Positions 6,297 to 10,371 of a stretch of DNA of 10,371 nt are shown here, piece by piece. The translations under genes were made by a program, and so were the position numbers. The stretch comes from Chloroflexota bacterium (GTDB lineage Bacteria; Chloroflexota; Dehalococcoidia; UBA2985): the NCBI GenBank assembly GCA_016210515.1, contig JACQTZ010000025.1, forward strand, positions 1 to 10,371. Reading direction: 5' to 3'. Within the stretch, counting starts at the first letter, position 1, and each line of letters opens with the position of its first letter. Below the pieces are notes generated by a model that made no database searches, had not been told where the DNA came from, and saw only the letters and a list, made by a program, of their open reading frames with translations.

Positions 6297-7217
6297 ATGT
6301 CTGAAGTTATCCAAATAGAGGGGCTTATCAAGCGATACGGCGACCTGGTCGCGGTGGATGGTGTCTCTTTCTCCGTCCACGAGGGTGAGGTATTTGGCAT
6401 CCTGGGTCCCAATGGGGCAGGCAAGACTACTACCCTGGAGATTGTCGAGGGACTGCTACCAGCTACCGCTGGCCGAACCATGGTGCTGGACATGGATATC
6501 CAGCGACAGTCGCAGAGTATAAAAGAGCGTATAGGGATTCAGATCCAGGCTTCGGCCTATTTCGAATACCTCACCCTGACGGAGATACTGAACCTCTTCG
6601 GGCGCTTCTACCCCCACCACCTGGCTCCCGGGGAGCTGCTGGAGAAGGTGGGCCTCACGGACAAGGCTAACACTACTGTTGGGAAGCTGTCCGGAGGCCA
6701 GAAACAGCGGTTCACCATAGCCGCCGCCCTGGTCAGCGACCCTGAGTTGGTCTTCCTGGACGAGCCTACTACGGGGCTTGACCCTCAAGCGCGCCGCAGC
6801 CTGTGGGACTTCATCCGTGAGATACAAAGGGAGGGACGCACCGTCGTCCTGACCACCCACTACATGGAGGAGGCCCAGATGCTCTGCCAGCGAGTGGCCA
6901 TAATGGATCGGGGCAAGATTGTGGCCCTGGATACTCCCACCAACCTGGTCAGACAGCTGCCTGTGCCCTACGAGGTGAAGGCGATGGCCGATGGCCCTCT
7001 GCCTCAGGATGGGATGGCGGCCCTGGATGCCGTGAAAAGCGTAAGGTTCGACACCGATGGTACCTGCCATCTGCACTCCGCCGATGCTGCCCGCACTCTG
7101 CTGTCCCTGATGCAATGGTCAAGCGAGAGGAGCATTGGGTTGACCCACCTGGAGGTAGTGCCCGCCAACCTGGAGGACGTATTCCTGGCCATCACCGGCC
7201 ATCAACTGCGGGACTGA
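6297..7217 (+). CDS. ABC-2 type transporter, ATP-binding subunit
   Basis: The 306-residue protein is a complete ABC ATPase: Walker A GPNGAGKTT at 37-45, Q-loop near Q82, signature LSGGQKQR at 131-138, Walker B LVFLDE at 151-156 with D-loop LDPQ at 161-164, and switch histidine H188 (TTHYMEEA). A C-terminal extension of about 85 residues is usual for the DrrA/CcmA-like subfamily, which pairs with ABC-2 permeases. It would act on the cytoplasmic face of the membrane and power export by the permease encoded next. The substrate cannot be told from sequence; drug, lipid or polysaccharide export are all possible. It starts 48 bases after lgt with no clear ribosome binding site, and the permease start follows 11 bases after its stop. 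The ATPase frame is intact even though its partner is broken. Confidence 0.92.
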   Translation: MSEVIQIEGLIKRYGDLVAVDGVSFSVHEGEVFGILGPNGAGKTTTLEIVEGLLPATAGRTMVLDMDIQRQSQSIKERIGIQIQASAYFEYLTLTEILNLFGRFYPHHLAPGELLEKVGLTDKANTTVGKLSGGQKQRFTIAAALVSDPELVFLDEPTTGLDPQARRSLWDFIREIQREGRTVVLTTHYMEEAQMLCQRVAIMDRGKIVALDTPTNLVRQLPVPYEVKAMADGPLPQDGMAALDAVKSVRFDTDGTCHLHSADAARTLLSLMQWSSERSIGLTHLEVVPANLEDVFLAITGHQLRD

Positions 7218-7222
7218 AGGAG
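7216..7222 (+). promoter_or_regulatory. Ribosome binding site fixing the GTG start of the permease
   Basis: GAAGGAG ends six bases before a GTG at 7229. It overlaps the ATPase stop codon, consistent with coupled translation. It supports GTG 7229 as the true start of the permease, even though this frame closes at 7361-7363. Confidence 0.6.
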
Positions 7223-7228
7223 TGAGTT

Positions 7229-8312
7229 GTGCTATTCCCATTGATCCTGGCTAACCTCAAGATGATCCTCCGCAACCGCCAGGCGCTTTTCTGGGCATTG
7301 GCCTTTCCATTGATCTTTTTGGCCGTCTTTGGCCTCTTCCGCCTGGATGAGCGCCTACGGTAGAAATCCTGGTGATTGACCGCGCCCGAGACCAGGTCTC
7401 CCAGGCCCTGGTTGAAAGTCTGAAAGCCATAGAACAGTTTAAGGTAAAGGAGCGAGAGAACGAGCCCGAGGCTCGCAAAGAGTTGGAGGACGGCGACGCT
7501 AGCTATCTGCTCATCGTCCCTGAAGGGCTGGCCGCGCAGATCACCCAGCAGCCCACCTCGGAGCCTGTAGCCATAACCTTGCTGTACGACAGGGGCGATC
7601 AGACCGCACCCATCATCATAGGCACTGTGCAGCAGTTCATCGAGGAGATGAACCGGCAGATACTACAAACTCCTACTCTCCTGGAGTTGAAGCCCGAGGG
7701 CATTCAGTCCCGCCAGCTTACCTACTTCGACTTCTTGCTGCCTGGATTTGTAGGTATGGGCGTCATGACCTACTCCGTCATTGGCCTGGCTGCCGCCATG
7801 GCACTATACAGGGAACAGAAGATACTGAAGCGCATCCTGGCAACGCCGCTGAAGGTGCGTACCTTCTTTGCATCCCAGATCATCGCTCATCTGGTTCTCT
7901 CGGTGCTTCAGGCAGTCGTTATCCTGGCTGCGGGGGTGCTGATATTCGGGGGCCACATATACGGCAACTTCCTCTGGCTACTGGTGTTGGTGGTGATAGC
8001 CAACGTGGTATTCCTCAACCTGGGCTTCATCGTGGGGCCATCGCGAAAAACGTCCGTGCCGCCGATGGGCTGGCTAACGCCGTGACCATGCCCATGATGT
8101 TCTTCTCCGGCACCTTCTTCCCCAGGGAGAGCTTGCCTGGTGTGCTATCTGCCGTGGTAGGGTACCTACCCTTGTCGCCCCTTCTGGACGCCATGAGAGG
8201 CGTAGCCCTCGACGCCAGGCCCTTCTGGGAGTATCCCACAGAGTTGGCTATTCTGGGCGGGTGGATAGCAGTCACCTCGGTAGTGGCCGTGCGGCTCTTC
8301 CGGTTCGACTAG
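7229..8312 (+). pseudogene. ABC-2 type transporter permease, split by two frameshifts
   Basis: Three frames together spell one permease of about 361 residues. Frame A (GTG 7229 to TAG 7361-7363) encodes the first membrane segment (RNRQALFWALAFPLIFLAVFGLF). Frame B, open from 7351 to 8085, continues with VEILVID, the outer domain and membrane segments 2-5. Frame C, read from about 8037 to 8312, supplies AIAKNVRAADGLANAV, then FFSGTFFP and the last segments. Restoring one C at about 7352-7355 gives DERPTVEILVID; restoring one G in the GGGG run at 8034-8037 gives FIVGAIAKNV. Both restored joins read like normal family sequence and no other damage is visible. With the upstream ATPase it would form an exporter of unknown substrate. 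Sequencing or assembly error and recent decay are both possible. It converges on recJ with a 57-base gap. Confidence 0.85.
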
Positions 8313-8334
8313 GCCGAGAACCCCTGGGCTACCG

Positions 8335-8386
8335 CCAGGCCCTCCCGGAGTCGCACTGTAGGGATGTGCCTACCCAGGCCCTCCCG
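8335..8386. repeat. 13-base direct repeat around the recJ stop
   Basis: CCAGGCCCTCCCG occurs at 8335-8347 and again at 8374-8386, exactly 39 bases apart. The second copy encodes the recJ C-terminus (GGPG); the first lies just beyond its stop and in the same frame. It could reflect slippage that once duplicated the gene's 3' end, or plain low complexity. Confidence 0.6.
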
Positions 8387-10064
8387 CTGGCCTAAAGTCC
8401 TCAACAACCATACGCAGGGTCTCCCGCCCGTTCCACTGGTCCAGCCCCACGCTGTACACCACGTCCAAAAAGTCTGTACCATCATGCCACATCTCTCCCT
8501 GGCCAAAGGCCATGGCATCCCACAACGCTCCACCGTGCTTCACCCTGAGCCGCAAGTGTTGGCCCTGGGTGCCTAGCCGCACGGCGTCCATGACCTGCAC
8601 CCCCCTGGTGAGGAAGACCGGCGCGGGATTCCCCTCCCCGTAGGGGGCCAGGTCCTGGAAAAACTGGAGGTTGGCTCCCGTGAGAGACGTCAGGCGAACG
8701 TGGGCGTCGACGCTAATGGTGGGCTGTAGAGACAGGTGGCCCAGCTCTCGCCGCGCTATGGCGTGGAGTCGCTCACGCAGGACAGGTAGGTTCCCTCTGG
8801 GCGCGACGAACCCCGCGGCTCTGGCATGTCCCCCAAACCGGATAAACAGGTCGTGGCACTCCTCCAGGGCGGTGGCCAGGTTGAACTCTGGAATGCTTCG
8901 TGCGCTGCCCCGGCCCAGGTCGCCCTCAAGGGCCACCACCACCGCCGGCCGGTAGTGCTCTTCCACCAGCCTGCTGGCCATCAGACCCACTATCCCTGGA
9001 TTGAACTCCTCGCCGCACAGGAAGATAAGGCGGTCAGAGGGTGGCACAGCGCCCATCTGTCCTCTTGCACTATCCAGGGCTTTCCCCGTGAGTTCCTGCC
9101 GCTCTCGGTTGAGACGCTCCAGCTCCAGGGCCAGGGGAAGAGCCTCCTCCTGGGACGATGCCCGAAGGAGATTGTAGCTGCTCATGGCGTGTTCAAGCCT
9201 GCCCGAGGCGTTGAGGCGCGGCCCCAGGACAAAGGAGATGGCCTCCGTATCCAGCGCCGCGTCCGTCAGCCCACCCAGGCGAAGGAGCTCCTTCAAGCCC
9301 GACCTTGGGTTGGCTCTCATGGAGCGCAGGCCCGCGGACACAATATATCGGTTCTCGCCCATCATCGACGTCACGTCTGTGACAGTGCCCAGGGCTGCCA
9401 GCTGAAGCAGCCCTTCGTCCCACGACCGGCCCATGTGCTGGCAAAGGCCCTGCACCAGCTTGAAGGCCAGGCCCGCGCCTGCCAGGTCGAAAAACGGGTA
9501 TCTCGACCCCACCAGCTTGGGGTTTACCACCGCCAGGGCAGCAGGGACCCGAAGCAGGGGAGTGTGATGGTCGGTTATGATGGTATCCATGCCCAGGGCA
9601 GTAGCCTCCTCCACCTCTTCGGGGGAGGTGATACCGCAGTCCACGGTGACCAGAAGGGTAACCCCCTGCTGGCGCAGGGCATTGACGGCCTGGGAGCTCA
9701 GGCCGTGGCCCTCCTTCACCCGGTGAGGCAAATAGGGGATGACCTTACCACCCAGGCTTTCCAGGCCCTCCGCCAGAAGGGCAGTGCCCGTAACGCCATC
9801 GGCATCGAAGTCACCAAAAATGCCAATGGTCTCGCCGTCCTGTAGCGCCTTCTGGAGGCGGGCGACTGCCTTCCCCATATCGGGAAGAAGGAGAGGGTCT
9901 TCCAGGAGCCTCTCATCGCGAGCCAGAAAAGCCTCCGCTCCGGGCAGATCGGTGATGCCGCGATTATGCAGAAGCTGCGCCGCTAGAGGTGAAAAGGGTG
10001 CTAGTCGCTGGCTGGCCTCCGAGGAAATGCGGGGTACGACCCGCCATGCCTTGTGGCTGGACAT
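8370..10064 (-). CDS. recJ: Single-stranded-DNA-specific 5'-3' exonuclease RecJ
   Basis: RecJ degrades single-stranded DNA 5' to 3' in recombinational repair, base excision and mismatch repair. The 564-residue protein is close to the usual length. DHH-family metal ligands are visible in order: DFDAD at 85-89, D142 (VDCGI), DHH at 165-167 (ITDHHTP) and D230 (GTVTDV). The family segment GPRLNASGR follows at 281-289, and the DHHA1 domain carries the GGHARAAGF motif in the C-terminal half. A C-terminal OB-fold region of about 110 residues ends the protein. AAGGAG at 10070-10075, five bases before the ATG, supports the start. No convincing promoter is visible in the 56 bases between the gene and the repeat arm beginning at 10121. 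The gene converges on the broken permease. Confidence 0.96.
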   Translation of the reverse strand: MSSHKAWRVVPRISSEASQRLAPFSPLAAQLLHNRGITDLPGAEAFLARDERLLEDPLLLPDMGKAVARLQKALQDGETIGIFGDFDADGVTGTALLAEGLESLGGKVIPYLPHRVKEGHGLSSQAVNALRQQGVTLLVTVDCGITSPEEVEEATALGMDTIITDHHTPLLRVPAALAVVNPKLVGSRYPFFDLAGAGLAFKLVQGLCQHMGRSWDEGLLQLAALGTVTDVTSMMGENRYIVSAGLRSMRANPRSGLKELLRLGGLTDAALDTEAISFVLGPRLNASGRLEHAMSSYNLLRASSQEEALPLALELERLNRERQELTGKALDSARGQMGAVPPSDRLIFLCGEEFNPGIVGLMASRLVEEHYRPAVVVALEGDLGRGSARSIPEFNLATALEECHDLFIRFGGHARAAGFVAPRGNLPVLRERLHAIARRELGHLSLQPTISVDAHVRLTSLTGANLQFFQDLAPYGEGNPAPVFLTRGVQVMDAVRLGTQGQHLRLRVKHGGALWDAMAFGQGEMWHDGTDFLDVVYSVGLDQWNGRETLRMVVEDFRPAGGPG

Positions 10065-10069
10065 AACCG

Positions 10070-10075
10070 CTCCTT
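10070..10075 (-). promoter_or_regulatory. Ribosome binding site of recJ
   Basis: On the minus strand AAGGAG lies five bases upstream of the ATG at 10064, good spacing that decides the recJ start. Confidence 0.7.
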
Positions 10076-10120
10076 ATGGTCTTGTTTTCCTTTATGCTCA
10101 CCAGGCATGTCTTGAGCAGA

Positions 10121-10257
10121 TTACAGAGACTTGAACGGTGAGCTAAACATATGCCCTGTCATTCTGAGGAGTCTCGACCTGTCGGGACGACGAAGAATCT
10201 AAGACCTACGCCTAAGACCTGCACCTTTAGCAAGTATGGGACGCCTAGAGTCCTCAC
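10121..10257 (+). repeat. Dispersed repeat, right inverted arm
   Basis: This is the plus-strand copy of the repeat seen inverted at 1-127. Shared blocks include GGTGAGCTAAACAT, CTGAGGAGTC, CGACCTGTCGGGACGACGA, GAATCTAAGACCTACGCCT and TTTAGCAAG. An outer pair, ATTCT (10161-10165) with AGAAT (10194-10198), plus the inner palindrome 10171-10188 can fold into one long imperfect stem-loop. That makes this copy better preserved than the left one, where the outer pair is degraded. It lies upstream of recJ with nothing coding in it. The stretch 10065-10371 holds only this arm, a second partial repeat and about 85 bases with nothing I can name. Confidence 0.8.
10201..10226. repeat. 13-base tandem duplication inside the right repeat arm
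   Basis: AAGACCTACGCCT (10201-10213) is followed directly by AAGACCTGCACCT (10214-10226), which differs at two positions. The left arm has only one unit at the matching place. The extra unit is the main length difference between the two arms. Confidence 0.75.
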
Positions 10258-10285
10258 TGAGTTTACCCTGAGCAGAGCCGAAGGG
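10257..10285. repeat. Partial copy of the second palindromic repeat family
   Basis: CTGAGTTTACC (10257-10267) is identical to 5216-5226, and CCGAAGGG (10278-10285) also occurs at 5225-5232. The module abuts the right arm of the long inverted repeat, so the two repeat types are nested or joined here. Confidence 0.55.
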
Positions 10286-10371
10286 TTCGGTACGACACCC
10301 ACCAGTCCAGGCTGATCCTGGAACGTTTTGACCGCTATGCTTGGCTCTGTAGTTCGGGGACTCCCCACTAG

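Noticed and set aside
7345..8045. Programmed ribosomal frameshifting in the permease
   Set aside because: Neither site has a classic slippery heptamer with a following stem, and two such events in one gene would be very unlikely; missing bases are simpler.
10159..10368. Minus-strand open frame of 69 residues
   Set aside because: It lies largely inside the dispersed repeat and has no ribosome binding site or recognisable family; it is most likely a translated repeat.

Overview
The window reads as ordinary chromosomal sequence from a free-living bacterium, about 60% G+C by impression. The gene set is bacterial: UvrC, IspH of the MEP isoprenoid pathway, a Xer recombinase, Lgt and RecJ. The Lgt signature variant GRIGDIINGE, the stand-alone cytidylate-kinase-like gene and the many short palindromic repeats between genes suggest Chloroflexota (Dehalococcoidia-like), possibly an environmental assembly. 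That placement is an inference from style, not a computed result.

Layout, left to right. Bases 1-127 are one arm of a dispersed repeat. uvrC (minus) and ispH (plus) diverge from a short shared region at about 2017-2112, where ispH has a clear promoter. ispH converges, with a 9-base gap, on a three-gene minus-strand run: xer recombinase, then a cytidylate-kinase-like protein, then a small tail-anchored protein. A 374-base divergent gap (5092-5465) holds a MITE-like element with three hairpins and a good sigma70-type promoter for lgt. lgt is followed by an ABC-transporter ATPase and its ABC-2 permease, which is broken by two single-base frameshifts. recJ (minus) converges on the permease. Bases 10121-10257 hold the second arm of the same dispersed repeat, inverted relative to the first, followed by a partial second repeat type.

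Functionally the window mixes DNA repair and recombination (uvrC, recJ, xer) with isoprenoid synthesis (ispH), lipoprotein modification (lgt) and an exporter of unknown substrate. The only groups that look co-transcribed are the minus-strand xer run and the plus-strand lgt-ABC run. I see no phage, CRISPR, toxin-antitoxin or defence locus, no rRNA or tRNA, and no convincing undescribed system. The points most worth a second look are the matched inverted repeats at the two ends, the hairpin-rich element before lgt, and the doubly frameshifted permease.
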